Assembly (NCBI GenBank): GCA_900074885.1 | Contig: FJUW01000007.1 | Coordinates: 858,704 to 922,703 of the forward strand | DNA: 64,000 nucleotides | Source of the DNA: Rhynchosporium graminicola | Taxonomy: Eukaryota > Ascomycota > Leotiomycetes > Helotiales > Ploettnerulaceae | Direction of reading: 5' to 3' | Shown here: positions 36,418 to 48,822 of the stretch, one piece after another | Layout of the letters: each line of letters opens with the position of its first letter | How positions within the stretch are numbered: the first letter of the stretch is position 1 | Program-made: the position numbers and the translations under genes | Notes under the pieces: generated by a model | Told to the model about the DNA's origin: nothing | Database searches by the model: none | What the model saw: the letters and a program-made list of their open reading frames with translations, nothing else

Positions 36418-36677
36418 CCTCTCCTCCTATACATACACACATACATCCATACCTACCCTCCCCTCTCTCTACAGCCACGGACTATATCCGGGATAGTCAG
36501 ATATGTGAAATCTTCATCTCTCTCTTCTTAATTTTTTTTCTCTTCCCTATACTTCTGTACCTCTCGCCCAGATAAAGGTCCCAATGGCATCCGATCCGAC
36601 CTTTCTCGCTTTCTTGCTTTTCGTAGATGGGTGGGTGTATCCATAAAGGGGAAAAGATGATGTGGTGTGTGATGCCG

Positions 36678-36704
36678 AGGAAGGAAGGAAGGAAGGAAGA
36701 AAGG
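36678..36704. repeat. GGAA tetranucleotide microsatellite
   Basis: Consecutive GGAA units followed by purine-only sequence. Confidence 0.8.
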
Positions 36705-36920
36705 GAAGGGTAAGAGAGTCTCTCTCGCTTCTAGGAAGTTGGTATGTGTGTTTTTCTTACTTACCTCTTTAGGGGTCAGGTCATTTATATCTCGCTATTT
36801 ATTCTGCCTAGCTATCTATCTAGGTAAGTAACTAGCTGTCTATCTGTCCAGGTGAGTAAAATGACTAAATAGCTATAAAAAACATGTGAAGACTTCGGAA
36901 CAGAGAACGGTGGGAATCTC

Positions 36921-37080
36921 GACGAGGAAGGGATCGAGGAAGGAGAAAGAAAGAGAGGGAAGGTTTGAATGGGAGGAAGGGGAGGGAGGGAAAGAAGGAA
37001 GGAAGAAGGAGGGAAGAATGAAGGAAGGAAAGCAAGGAAAGAAAAGTCAAAGAAAAGCCAAACAAAACGAAAAGTCGAAG
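36921..37080. repeat. Strand-asymmetric purine tract
   Basis: About 160 bp consisting almost entirely of A and G on the plus strand, built on AAGG/GGAGG words. Such tracts can adopt triplex structures. No coding role is inferred. Confidence 0.65.
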
Positions 37081-37328
37081 AAACAAAAAAGATACACGGG
37101 CGAGAAGGATGAGGGAGGAGAAGGCAAATTGAGATATGGAGGGAGGTGTAGAGGTGTGGAGATCAGGGGGATGTATGTTAGTTATATTATGTTGTGTCAT
37201 GTATACAAATCGACGTGCAGATTCCCTCCCGCTAGCCTCCTAAATTGTTAACTTTACATGTACACGTACATACACATACACAGATACCTCCTCATTTCTG
37301 GCGCTGGATCTCGTGGGAGAATATCTAC

Positions 37329-37352
37329 GCATGCGTGCGTGCGTGCGTGCAC
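37329..37352. repeat. GCGT tetranucleotide microsatellite
   Basis: Tandem GCGT/TGCG units, an alternating purine-pyrimidine tract. Confidence 0.75.
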
Positions 37353-38395
37353 ATTGCTGATTGTAGCTGTTTCGGAAAATTGAGGTATATCTAGGTAGAG
37401 AGAACGCGAGTTTGAGGGTTGTTCAAACTGAGATTGTAGGTAGGATAGAGTGAACGAGCGAGAGGGAAAATGACGGAAGGGTAATAAAAGAGCAAGGGAA
37501 TATTTATAGGAAAAGCTAGTATTGGATGATGACACATTAGCTTTCAAAGTGAGCGTTAAGTGGAAGAGAAGACGAAAAATCGATATCAGCAGCTCAAAAA
37601 CGCTTGTTTGTTCATTATGCCTCCTCCATGTATGGCTATCCATCCCATACCAGTCGGTCGGTCGGTCATCCCAGCCGTGTATATCATAGTGTCGATCATA
37701 TCAAAATTCGACCCGCTCGCTGATGCAAATACAAAAAAATCTGACAACGGCAAAATTATCGACAAATGCCACGTCGGTCCATCCATCCTGCCGTTTTTCC
37801 ACCCGTCAATCAGAAAAACCAAAACACAAGGAGTCGAGTCAGACCCTTGTAAACGCCCCTACCATCCACACTCCCCAAACCAAACCAGATGAGGAAAGAA
37901 CACGATCTAAAAATTATTGTACAGAACCTCCCGCCCGACCTTGTGCCCACCAATCGAGTTCTGATTCAGCTTTGGCACCAGATACTCTTGAGAAGAAGGT
38001 AGAAAAGGAAGAGGAGGGGAGAGGATCCTTCCAAGCCAATCCCCAAATGCGGAAAAGTTAAAGTGCAGATGACCTCCCAACCCAGCCGCTATGCATGATG
38101 ACAATGACAATGATAAGTAAGAGATGATCAGAGCCGCCCCCAAGGATGCCTCGATGCAAGAGTCTTTTTTGTTCTAGAAAAGCAAGAAGCACACACAGGA
38201 GAAGTTCGATCGATCGGTGAGATATGCAACTTTTTGTCAAAGAGAAGATAAATAGAAGGACCATGGGTATCAAGAACAGCCGTCCAAAATGCAGCTAGCG
38301 CTACAGTCACCGTGTGGGCAACAATGTTGCCTGCCCACTGACTTCTCCGTATATGTGTGCAATCCTCCAATGAAGGGGACCGCTAGTAGACGTAA

Positions 38396-41008
38396 CTATC
38401 CCAATGTACGTCCACTGTGTATTGTTTGCTGACTATTGGCTCGAGGTGTGGTGGAACTCGGCCGTATCGTATTTCCAGGGCTATAATCTGGAGCGCCAAA
38501 GGTTTGTGGCGGATTGGGCTGCGAGTCCCAACCTTCTTCACTGAGAACGCTGAGCCATCCGTTGCCAACTTCGTTCCGCAAGGCTTCGAGCTTCTTTCTA
38601 TACATCTCTCCACTGACCTTCCAGTCTTCTGGACTTGTTGTTGTTTGTGGTTTAACGAGGGGCGTCTCGTAAGTAACTGTCTCTATAGGAGGTAGCCTAG
38701 GTACTACTGAAGTATCGATTCGGGGTACTTCTACTTGGCTCTGTGTCTGCCGAGGTTCCGATGGTACATATGATGTTACGGTCCGAGGTGATGGATCCGG
38801 GCTGATGCCATAACCACTATCTGATCCTGTGGCACCGGTCGTCGCTTGGTCGGTGGTGGGCTTGGCGGCAGGCTTCACTGGCTTGCTAGGAGAAGTTTCG
38901 GATGTCGAAAGGTCTACAATCCTCCTCTTCGGCGTCCTTCTCCTTCGACCAGAAGAACTGGTATGTATCTCGCTCGTTGTAGCCGCTGGTATTGGTCGCT
39001 CCTTACGGAGCACCGAAGGCTCTCGGGAATTAGGGTAGTCGATGATGGGTTTATTTACCTCTACAGTAGAGAGCCCATGATCTTGTGGGCGTGGTTTCAC
39101 GACTGGCACATTCGCTTTCTCCGCCGCCCGCTCGACTAGTTGCCGTCTTTCACTATATCCAGGTGCATAAGTATCGATGAGGATGTCTTCTGTGTAACCA
39201 GGGGTACTTCTGAACAGGTTGAAGATAATCACTCTGTAGCCGCCGTGCGTCTTGGTGAAAGGGTTACCAGAAACCCATATTTCTCGAATGTCAGGTATCC
39301 CAGTCAGTCGGGCCAACTCTGTTGGATCTGCCATCCTATTATCGCGCAAGTCGAGCCTCTCGAGAGGATATAGTCTCTCAACCCCAGCGATAGATATCAA
39401 TCGGTTTGATCGAAGATTCAAGGCTGAAATTGCTGGTAGTGGGTTCCTTTTTAATGAGTGAAGAGAGTCGATCATGCAATTCGACAGGTTGAGGGCCCGG
39501 AGTGCAGTAAGGGAGGCAAGACAGTCTGGGATTTGAGCGAACAGGTTGGAAGAGAGATCCAAAGAATGTAGGGTGTTGGCTAAAGGTGCCAGACTTGACG
39601 CAGATATGGAAGTCAGACCGTTGTCAGCCAGACTCAGATGCTTGAGAAATCTCCATTTTGACGAAGGCAAGACTCCCATAGAGAGTAAATTTGATGAACT
39701 GCTACGAGGATTGTGCCAGTTTTCCGACATGCTCGAATGAGAGCTCCCAGAACCAGATCTCTTCACCTTGTGGGATCCTCTCAAGTGACCATGGGCAGAA
39801 CCAGTCCTCGAACTATTTGGTCGGGAGGGAGAGTTGCTCCTGGGCCTGGATTTGGTCGGGGATTTCGCACCATCGGAACCAGATCTTACAAGCGACGCGC
39901 CTCGTTCATCACTGTCTTCGCCAATGTGATGATGCTTATCAGGCGACCCAGGTGCCGAATTCGACTTGACAAGCTCCGCATGTACTATTGTAGGGCTTCT
40001 CCTGGGGCTTGTAGCGGTTCCATAGGTAGAAGTTGGGGACATTTGGGCCTTAGATGATCTCCGACGTCTCTTATCCATATCATCCAACACAATGTTGATG
40101 AGCAGATCTGCAGGATCGTCCACACCAGCACGCTTTACAGTCAATGATCGCAATTGTTCGGCCATTCGGTCCCATCCAAAGAATTGCCGAATGTCAATAT
40201 CACTTATCTCCAGTGCACTGATGTTCTTGAACGCGAGAAGTGGAACAGCGCTATCGAAGGGAAACTCTTCGTAGCCTTCTATTAAACGTGCTCGGCGGTC
40301 CGGTGCCAGTCTCAGACAAGGGATCTTTGTGAATGCCGAGTACAGGTACTTGAGGTCGGCTTCGATTGCAGCTTTTTGCTTTTCTGTTCTGGCAGCAGCA
40401 CCTCCGGCACCTAGGCCGAAATTCGACCACAAGGAGGACATGCCGGACATTACACTTCGCACACTAGACACGGAGTGTATGGATCCATTGTCAGAGCCAC
40501 CACGACCCTTCGGCCGCTGTGACTGGCTCAAGAAAGATACATAGTTGGCAGCAGAGGTGTCTGAATGTAGATTTTCCAGCCGCACATTCATTGGGCCTAC
40601 AGCTATACCAAGATCTTCGAATCGGGAGAGGAGGTAGAACAGGTGATGGGGTGTAAGAGCAAGTTTGGCAGGCTTTATGTTATGCGAGGCAAATGTCAAG
40701 TATGGGAGGGAAAGGGCTGCGGCGAGTGTGCTCGATGTCGTGGCAGAGGAAGCGGAGGAGGGAGGGTTTGTACTTGTCGGCGAAGTAGGGGTCGCTGTAC
40801 CTCCAACGGAACCAGATACAATTTGTGATGAGCCATGTTTAGGAGCTTGTTGGCGTCGTAATTGTAGAGCATTTGCCAAAGCCTTCTCGTGCGTCCGAAC
40901 AAAGTGAGCCAAGTTCTACTAGTTGTTAGCCCCGTGTATGGGCAGAATATGGAAGACCATGCCGTTGCCTACCTTTATAAAGAACTGACCATCCTCGGTA
41001 TCCATCAT
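38396..41008 (-). CDS. Large leucine-rich-repeat protein
   Basis: Two exons (41008-40973 and 40915-38396) encode 851 residues. The N-terminal MMDTEDGQFFIKNLAHFVRT opens a conserved fungal segment, followed by a Ser/Thr/Pro-rich insert and a domain of about residues 80-280 with a predicted mixed fold (LTFASHNIKPAKLALTPHHL). A long basic, Ser-rich disordered region precedes canonical leucine-rich repeats at about 420-570, with units such as LKHLSLADNGLTSI, LHSLDLSSNLFAQI, LRALNLSNCMIDSL, ISALNLRSNRLISI and LERLDLRDNRMADP. The repeats end in an LRR cap (IREIWVSGNPFTKT). The C-terminal third is disordered and holds an SxRRRRTPKRR basic cluster that could be a nuclear signal. The fungal family is conserved, but I know no assigned function. 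The frame is open upstream, so an additional 5' exon is possible. Confidence 0.82.
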
Positions 41009-42000
41009 TAAGGATGCATATGGTTTATCGCAAGTATGAAGGAAGTCTAAAGCCCTTCGGCAGCACGCAAGACGTCAACAAGGCTACCCGCTACCTTGTA
41101 TCTCAACTTCGGCGCGGATCGTGTGGCAAAGGTGCGACTGGAGGTAGGGAGAGAAGATGAAGAGGGGAGGACGAGGCGGTCTGTTGGTAACACGGCATTA
41201 GATCGTATCAAAATTCGGGTTCCGTGGTTAAGAACGGAAATTCCAGGTAGAGAAAGCGTGAAAGAAAAGAACCAGTCATTTCCTGAGAGGAACAACCTCC
41301 AGGTCAGAACACCATCTGAATGGTTCTATGCGTGAATGTGGAATTTCGTTCAGTCCAGCGCACTGCTGCCCACAAGGAGGGGTGCATAACACCGCGCAAC
41401 GACCACAACTTACTGCGAGACAAAATGAGATCAGGGGAGAGCGAAGCGGACGTACCTAGAGGAGTTGTGATCGTGAAGGTACTGAGCACCGCAAAGCACA
41501 GCACAGCTCCAAACACAGAACACTCGGGGTCAACGGGGAGGGCACGGGAGAACGATGTGAAGAGGACGAAAGAGGCAGAAAAGAGGCCGGACGACGATAT
41601 GTAAAAGTGCCTTCGATGGCTAGTTCCCTTGTCTCGTCTCGTCTCCGTCTTCTCACAGTGCACTGTGCAGTTCTCTGTCTCGGAGCGGGCCAGTAGGTGG
41701 AGATGGGTGGCTTTCCTATCAAGACGAGTTCGTCTGCTTGTGCAATAATGGCGCCGAGCAGGTGTTATGCATGTAACGGAGAGAGGTCGGCGCTCAAGTC
41801 AACGCTCGACTAGGATTCCACACACTTCGATTATCTGCGGGTTCAGCGCAGCGAGCACAGCACAGGATAGCACTCAGCAGCACAGAGCAGAGCAGCGCGG
41901 TTCAGTTCAGTTCAGTTCCATTCAGCCAGGGTGATATGCGTCTGCGGCCAATGTATCCCCCTGCTAGTATTTGATGTTTGGGAGGGAGGGGAGGTAGTCA

Positions 42001-42040
42001 GTGGTGTGGTGTGGTGTGGTGTGGTGTGGTGTGGTGTGGT
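42001..42040. repeat. GTGGT pentanucleotide array
   Basis: Eight consecutive perfect GTGGT units, followed by degenerate ATGGT units. Confidence 0.9.
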
Positions 42041-42791
42041 ATGGTATGATGTGCTTCGCCGATGCAGGGTACTATCATACAAGAGCGATAAGGGTTGTAT
42101 TGCAGAACCACATCTGCGATGGGAGGGAGGGAGACAAAAGTCAGTTCTGAATCTCCACCGAGGGTTTGTATAGTAATGTATGGTATCGCATCGCTGATGT
42201 TGATGTTGATGCTGATGTTGGTGTTGTTGTTGATGGCACAAATTTCGGCGGTGGGCATACTTCATAGGTAGGCGTGGTAGGTTTAGGTTAGGTAGGTAGG
42301 TAGGTAATTTCCAGCGTCCGTCCCCTAGCGCCGGCGTCCGTGCGAGATCGGGCAAGGATGGGGATGGGCCAAGGGCAGGCCAGGGGACCCGTCGACCGAC
42401 GTCTTCGTCTTAGGGGCGAAATAGGGTTTACTACGTACGGTACTTGCATACTTATTACACCCTGGTGAACCCTGTGAGGTTGGTACGGAGTAAATAACCC
42501 AAGATGTCGTGATACTCGCTAATCTGGCAAGGAGCCTTGGATTTGTTTGGTTCTGTAGGTATAGTAAGTATAGACTTCCGATGAATCTCTAGTTTGGACT
42601 TTGATACCTGGTGAGGCAGGCATGTGAAGAGAGGACGCGATTTTGTACGTAGTTTCTGGTAAAGTGGGAATGATAATAGACGATGTATAATCGGGACTAC
42701 TTAGACTTTTTCTACCCAAGGTGCATGATACTGTAGGTAGGACGTAGGCCCTTGGGAGCCAGCCATGATGTTAACGGATAACCACCGATAG

Positions 42792-42832
42792 TGGGATGGA
42801 TGGATGGATGGTTGGTTGGTTGGTTGGTTGGA
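42792..42832. repeat. GGAT/GGTT compound microsatellite
   Basis: GGAT units pass directly into GGTT units, a point-mutated extension of one array. Confidence 0.8.
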
Positions 42833-43997
42833 TGTGGAATGTAGAATCAACTCTTCAGGATGGATCAACAACTCCGAATCAAACCGACCACTTCATGTCC
42901 ATGTCCATATCTATCAACACGCTACTCGAGTACGACTTCACTCACGGCTGTTGAAGTGATGTGCAGACAACATTTTATTAGGCCAGTTTCCAATCACCAA
43001 TGGAGTCAATACAGTGCTGATTGATGTTGAATGATATCACTTGAAATGCAAATCTGCAACTACAAACCTTAAGTCGTCAGCTCAGCTTTCCAAAACTCTT
43101 CGTACCTAAATACGAAGTAGAGAGGCAGCAATTGAAATGTCTGCCACTGTCGAGGCGAAGCAAATGGTTCACAGCTCATGGTGAATTTCATGTCAGCATT
43201 TGTGAGGATAGTACTCTAAAGTCATCGGATTACCACGCGACATTGAAGTGTTATTTGGGTAATGTCCTGTGCTGTTTTGGTGACATTGAAATCAAGGTGT
43301 GATATCAAACTGTATCTGCCAGCGTAACCCCGTGTTTGTTCATCAACCCTTTTACCTGCTTGCCTTCATCCATCCACGCCTCACTTCCTTTCTCCTTTTC
43401 CCATCAATCTTACGATGTCCCAATCACACCCAATACCCGGTCAGTCACACCAATTCATTCAGTTCTCACTTTCAATCCAATTAATCACATATCCCGACTA
43501 TCACCGCGTCGTCGCAAGACGATCGACGACATCAACAGGCTCGTCTCAAGAATAGCTCTTCATGACCCTGGTAATCCTTTAACCCTTTAGCAAAAGGATG
43601 AAGGTCGCTACGCTGATCAGCATCGCTGACTGGCTCGAGTGGGCATACGTGCTGGGTTATGCCTGCATGCATTTGCAGTGCGTCTCGGGGTCTTGGAGGG
43701 GTTGGGTAGTCGAGCTTGTTACAGAGCATAAGCATACGCAGCAGAGGCAAATAGAAATCGACGGCCAGCCGCGACGACCTCAAAAAAAGTCTCCAAATCT
43801 CCAGCAGCCCGCCTATCAGAGCAGCTAATCGACCTCTATTCCCCAATCCCCGCAGAAAAGACCTCGTCGCCGTCAGTTCTAAGATTGAAGCCAAGGCGCC
43901 GACATGCCTTCACGACACCTTCATTCCGGGCGGTCTCTGCTCACCGCTCCAACATCGGACTTCATCGTCGCCACGCTCAATGCGTTTCACACACACC

Positions 43998-43999
43998 TA
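43998..43999. repeat. Left TA target duplication of the Tc1/mariner element
   Basis: TA precedes the CAGTAGGG terminus; the matching TA is at 51999-52000. Confidence 0.8.
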
Positions 44000-44068
44000 C
44001 AGTAGGGTGCAAAAAGTATCTGCACCCCCCCCCCTTGTAGCCAAGTATCACTTACCCGATTAGGCAGT
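44000..44068. repeat. Left terminal inverted repeat of Tc1/mariner element
   Basis: 69 bp, near-perfect inverse of 51929-51998, with a run of ten C at its centre. Confidence 0.92.
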
Positions 44069-44888
44069 ACTTACCTGCTGCTTTTATATTTATCTCTCTT
44101 CGTAAATAACACGTCTTTATAGCTATTCAGAATGGCTCGAGGACCTGAATTAAAGCCTTTAATGCGTGCACGAATCGTAGAGCTTAGCTCCGAGCAGTAG
44201 TTAGCTCCTCGAATACACCGAAAATACCCTGAAATACCCCTTTCTACGATTCGGCTTACGATTAAGACTTAGCCTCCGGGTACATCAGATTTTTCATCGA
44301 AACCACGAGTTAGAAGGCCTCGAGCCTTAACAGAAGAGCAGCGCGATCATATATACGATACTATTAATCACGCGAACCCTTATATCAAAATGCGAGACCT
44401 ATTACGAGAAGTCGATAACGACTATAAGAAGCGGTATATATAGAGCCTCCTTCGCTCGATAGATAAGAAGAAGTAGATTCAAAAGAAACGACTTTTTATT
44501 ATAGTAGCACACGCAGAAGCACGACTCGAGTGGGCTATTCGATACTAGGCATATACTCTTAACGATTAGATACGTGTTTCTTAGTCTGACGAGTGTATAG
44601 TCGAACGAGAAGTAGGAGTGAAGCTAATTTGGACTTTTACTCGTCCTCGAGATCAATGCTTCGAAGGAGATATATAACTAGTTCGAGCTTCCGGGAAAGG
44701 AGTTAAGAAGATGCTTTAGGCTACTTTTGGATATAATAGAAGGACGGGTTTAATACCTCTCGATAGAGACCCTCTTGCTCCTCGAGGGGGAGTTACTTCG
44801 TGGGTTATTCGGAACCTATACGTAGCGTTTCTTCCAGATATAATAGTCGAAAGGGGAGAGTTTATGCACGATAGCGCAGGTCCGCACT

Positions 44889-44893
44889 GAGGA
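44889..44893. repeat. Left 5-bp target duplication of the LTR retrotransposon
   Basis: GAGGA directly before the TGTGACG LTR start; repeated at 51577-51581. Confidence 0.9.
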
Positions 44894-45128
44894 TGTGACG
44901 ACTGGTCAGGTTTGGAGGTCCCTCCCTATTGGTGGAAACACTTACTGCTAAGCGAGATTACCCGAGTAGAGTTTAGGGGCCCCTTTTCATGTATATACTT
45001 CTATTCTCTCTCTACTTCTAGACTCCTTAGTTGTAGATTCTTAAGTGATTCTTACTACTTCATATTCATAGTAATATAAGGTCTTATTACTCAGGTAGTT
45101 TTAAGACCTTTCTAGAGTAAGCGTCATA
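44894..45128 (+). repeat. 5' LTR of Ty3/gypsy element
   Basis: 235 bp, starting TGTGACGACTGG and ending GCGTCATA (the ancestral end was probably CACA). It aligns without gaps to the 3' LTR with eight differences, all transitions. Confidence 0.92.
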
Positions 45129-48100
45129 TTATCTATAACTCTTTTACTTACGTCTGGGAAGATAGTAAATATCTACTTATATTATACCTCTATGCCTAGA
45201 GCTACTAAACGCAGGAGACTACGCTATACAGAGAAGGCCTATACTAAGTATAAACTTAAAGAATAGCACCTAAACCGAAGTAACCTAAGTCCGATAAATC
45301 GACTACCGGTTCTCCGACTCCCTCTACTTCCTATTCTTCGGCGGCGACTCGTAATACTCGCTATAACCTACCTCTCTCTATAGTAGAGAGTACTCGCGAC
45401 GACGCCTCGTCCGAGTTAAGCTCCCTAACTCCTACTATAATCAACGAACTCACTGAGTCGCTAAACCTCCCCGATAATACCCTTATATTAATAGTAACTA
45501 TAAGTAACTTATAAGAAGACTGCGCTTACTAGCTGCAAGAGGCAGAAAGGAAGCTCGCGGAGGAGAGATAATTAAACGCTAACCTGTTTATAGAACTACG
45601 CTAGTTATAGGACGAGTTCCTGGAACTACGCTAGTTGACTGCCTAGCGCTCTGCTAAGTCTGTATCGTTTAATAACGTTTAATCGCGTATAATACTGCTA
45701 CTATTAATTGAAGAAGATAACGCTACTCCTACGCCTGATAATTATCGTCGAGAATAATCTACCGGAGGAATATTATTAATATAATACGCTACGCGTATAG
45801 AGAAGATACTGAACCTTCTAAATAAGCTCTCTGATAGAATCGACTACTCTCTAAAACTCTGGGAAGTATAGATACGTAATACCCTCCGGCGCTACTCTAG
45901 CTACTTTATCGACGAAGATTACTGTAAAGATTAGTTACTTAACTAAATAGAAGGAATAGCCAGAACCTACCTGGAACTCTTATTCTTAGAACTAGAATAT
46001 AATAAAGAAGGTAGTATAATCGATTCACTCGATATGATCACTTAACTCGTCTCCTTCTTATCTAATCTATACGACTAATAAACTGCAAGAGCTAGCTACT
46101 CCGCGCTAAAGATAGATTATAAGTAGACCTTCTGGACGTTCTACTACGAGTTTCGTACGCTAGCTCGTAAAGCTAGAGTAAATAATTAATCGACTCTGAA
46201 AATAGACTTATAGGAGAAGCTACTTATATAGCTACGGAAATAGCTCTTCTAATAGTACCGAACGTTAAGGACACTAGAAGAATACGTTAAGGCTATATAA
46301 GCTGAAGACTAAGGTTAATTCATTGAAAAGACCTACTATTCCGAGTCTTCGGCTAAGGCTAGCGCGACTCGGGAACGCCTAATAAATACCTCCTCCTAGC
46401 GCTATAGTACTAACTCCTCTTCTTATTCGCAAATTAGTCTTCTTACGCCCGAGAACACTAGTACAACTAGTAAATAAGTACTATACTCTGCACGAAACGA
46501 CACGCCTCGTGCATAATCGCCAGCGAATACTCCTTATCACTTTACGCTTACTTTATACCTACGCTCGTTATTAGCTCGACCTAATACTCCGCATCGAATC
46601 AACGCAATTAACGCTAATAACGATATTGATAGCGAGCTAGAAGAAACGTACGACGACGCCTAGGAGTATATTAAACTACTAGCAAAAGACTACGCCTAGG
46701 GAAAGACTCCTTCCTAGGTAGTATACGAGATATGCGATATCTTAACCTTACGAAGCTTCTTAGTAGTTAATCGTTTATTACACGTGCTACTCTTACTAAG
46801 AATAGACTCTCGTATAAGCTACCCGCACTTCTCGATTCTGGAGCTAATAGATACTATTTTATTGATTATTCTTTTCTCAAATCCCTTTCCTTCTTCTTAA
46901 AACTTTTAATTTACTCTCTGCTAAACGTAATTCTTATTAAAGGCTTTAATAGCGTTAATAGTAGTACTATCAGTTACTATACGATACTTAATTTGATAGT
47001 AGATCGTCGCGTTTAGGTATTTACCCCCTTTCTTATTACTACTCTCGGAAACTATAGTATTATACTCGGAAGGACCTGGCTTTCGGAATATCAAGTACTC
47101 CTGGATACCTCTAAACGATAGATTATTTAGCTACTATATACTCCTCCTAGTAACGTTTATAGCTCTCCGATCGAGATCAAGGACTTACGTAAATACTGTA
47201 CCTACTAGCGCTACTAATACGACGCTGACGAACGAAACGAACGCCTTAATCAGTTCTAGGAAGCGTACGAGGAATAGCGAAGCGCAGCTAACTCTCCTAT
47301 TAATATTCGAGCTGTTATTAACTCTATCTCTGTTATTAAACGACTGTTACTAGCTCGGAAGCGCATTTCTAGGGAGACTTATAGCTATAAAAATACCTAA
47401 AACTCTCCCCTAGAGAGTGTTCTATAGGTAACTAACCCTCTGTTACTACTGCCGATCAGTTAGGACTGTTTCTCCGGCGTTTATACTACTTATTATAGAT
47501 ACGATAAGCCTAAGTGTTTATTGCTTAAAGAATAAGAATAGAGTAGTAAAGGGAAGTCTTTATACTCTAGAGAAGCTACTGATATATAGCCGAAGTATGT
47601 ACGATTCAGCGATGTTATCACTTATATCCCGCGTGAATCTCTACTTTAACCCTAATTAGAAGTCTTTACGTTAAAGACCTACGTATAAGACTACGCTTAT
47701 ATAATTCATACTATAGACTAATAGTTACTCGGAATATTATCTCGCGACTTAACGGAAGCTACTTAAAGTATAAAAACAGCTACTACGATATTTCAGAAGC
47801 GATAAAGATCACCTCGTGTGCTTAGACTTCTTCTAGAGCTTCCTACGCTAGAGATCTACACGATTAGCGGCCTAGCTTTCTATCTCTTATATAAACGCTA
47901 GAAGTCTTCTAACGATAAGATCTTCTCTACTACTTTTCACGAGATAGATAAGCTTCTTAACAACTGAATCGCAGTTTAGTAACGTAATACTACTATCGTA
48001 TCTTTGACTATCGACCTTACGGAACGTCGTAAAACCGCCTAGCAATTTACTATTAGCTTAAGCGAATTGGATTCAGAACTATAGATACCTCACGAGTATA

Positions 48101-48561
48101 GCTAGTAGGCATATGTCTTTTCTAAGGAAGCTAGCGATATTCTCCCTCCTTATCGCTTATGCGATCACCGAATTAAGCTTAAGGAAGGAGCCGAGAAGAA
48201 CCTTAAATACTCCCCCTTATATAAGATATCGGCTAAAGAACTTGAAGTCGTTAAGGCGTATATTACTAATAACTTAGCTAAAGGTTTTATCGAACTTTCT
48301 TAAGCGCTATACGCTGCACCTGTTCTTTTCGTTAAGAAAGCTAATAGAAGCCTAAGATTCTATATCGACTTTCGCGCACTTAATAACCTCACGAGGAAGG
48401 ATTAATATCTACTGCTATTGATCGATGAAACGCTAGCTAGAATCTCTACTGCTAAGATATTCACTAAACTAGATATTCGCCAGGCGTTCTACCGAATTCG
48501 AATAGATCTAGCCTCTGAAGAGTATACGACCTTCCGGACCTGTTATAGTGTATATAAGTGC

Positions 48562-48691
48562 AAGGTACTCCCTTTCGGTCTGACTAACGGCCCTGCGATA
48601 TACTAGCGATATATGAATAACGTCTTATTCGACTACTTAGACGACTTCTATATAGTATATCTAGACGATATTCTGATCTACTCTGACGACC
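48562..48691. repeat. First copy of 130-bp duplication beside an assembly gap
   Basis: 130 bp of the reverse-transcriptase region, identical to 48693-48822 except one A/G difference, and separated from it only by the single n at 48692. Confidence 0.95.
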
Positions 48692-48692
48692 N
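48692..48692. other. Assembly gap (n)
   Basis: The only ambiguous base noticed in the window. It lies exactly between two copies of the same 130 bp, the pattern left when overlapping contig ends are joined without merging. Confidence 0.9.
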
Positions 48693-48822
48693 AAGGTACT
48701 CCCTTTCGGTCTGACTAACGGCCCTGCGATGTACTAGCGATATATGAATAACGTCTTATTCGACTACTTAGACGACTTCTATATAGTATATCTAGACGAT
48801 ATTCTGATCTACTCTGACGACC
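48693..48822. repeat. Second copy of 130-bp duplication beside an assembly gap
   Basis: Matches 48562-48691 with one difference (GCGATG here, GCGATA there). It repeats the YLDD-encoding stretch, so the element would wrongly appear to have two. Confidence 0.95.

Larger units (their letters stand above)
35159..38395. other. 3.2-kb convergent intergenic region rich in simple repeats
   Basis: No gene is supported between PP1 and the LRR gene. Simple sequence dominates: TCTG units at 36362-36417, GGAA units at 36678-36704, an almost pure purine tract at about 36921-37080, and GTGC/GCGT units at 37329-37352. Long open frames through the purine tract are compositional, being rich in Lys, Arg, Glu and Gly. 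Confidence 0.55.
41009..43997. other. Gene-poor 3-kb region with microsatellites
   Basis: Left part is the LRR gene promoter. Microsatellites at 42001-42040 (GTGGT units), 42185-42236 (GAT/GTT-type triplets), 42285-42307 (GGTA units) and 42792-42832 (GGAT then GGTT units). At 43740-43997 (+) a protein-like frame containing SEQLIDLYSPIPAEK runs into the transposon end, but it has no identified start, so no gene is called. Confidence 0.5.

Noticed and set aside
36886..37251. 121-codon Lys/Glu/Gly-rich frame
   Set aside because: It is a by-product of a purine-only tract, where stop codons are rare by composition.
43598..43828. 76-codon frame beginning MKVATLISIADWLEW
   Set aside because: It overlaps other equally open frames on both strands and has no recognised domain.
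48562..48822. True tandem duplication of the reverse-transcriptase catalytic segment
   Set aside because: The copies are separated exactly by an n, so an assembly join is the simpler explanation.
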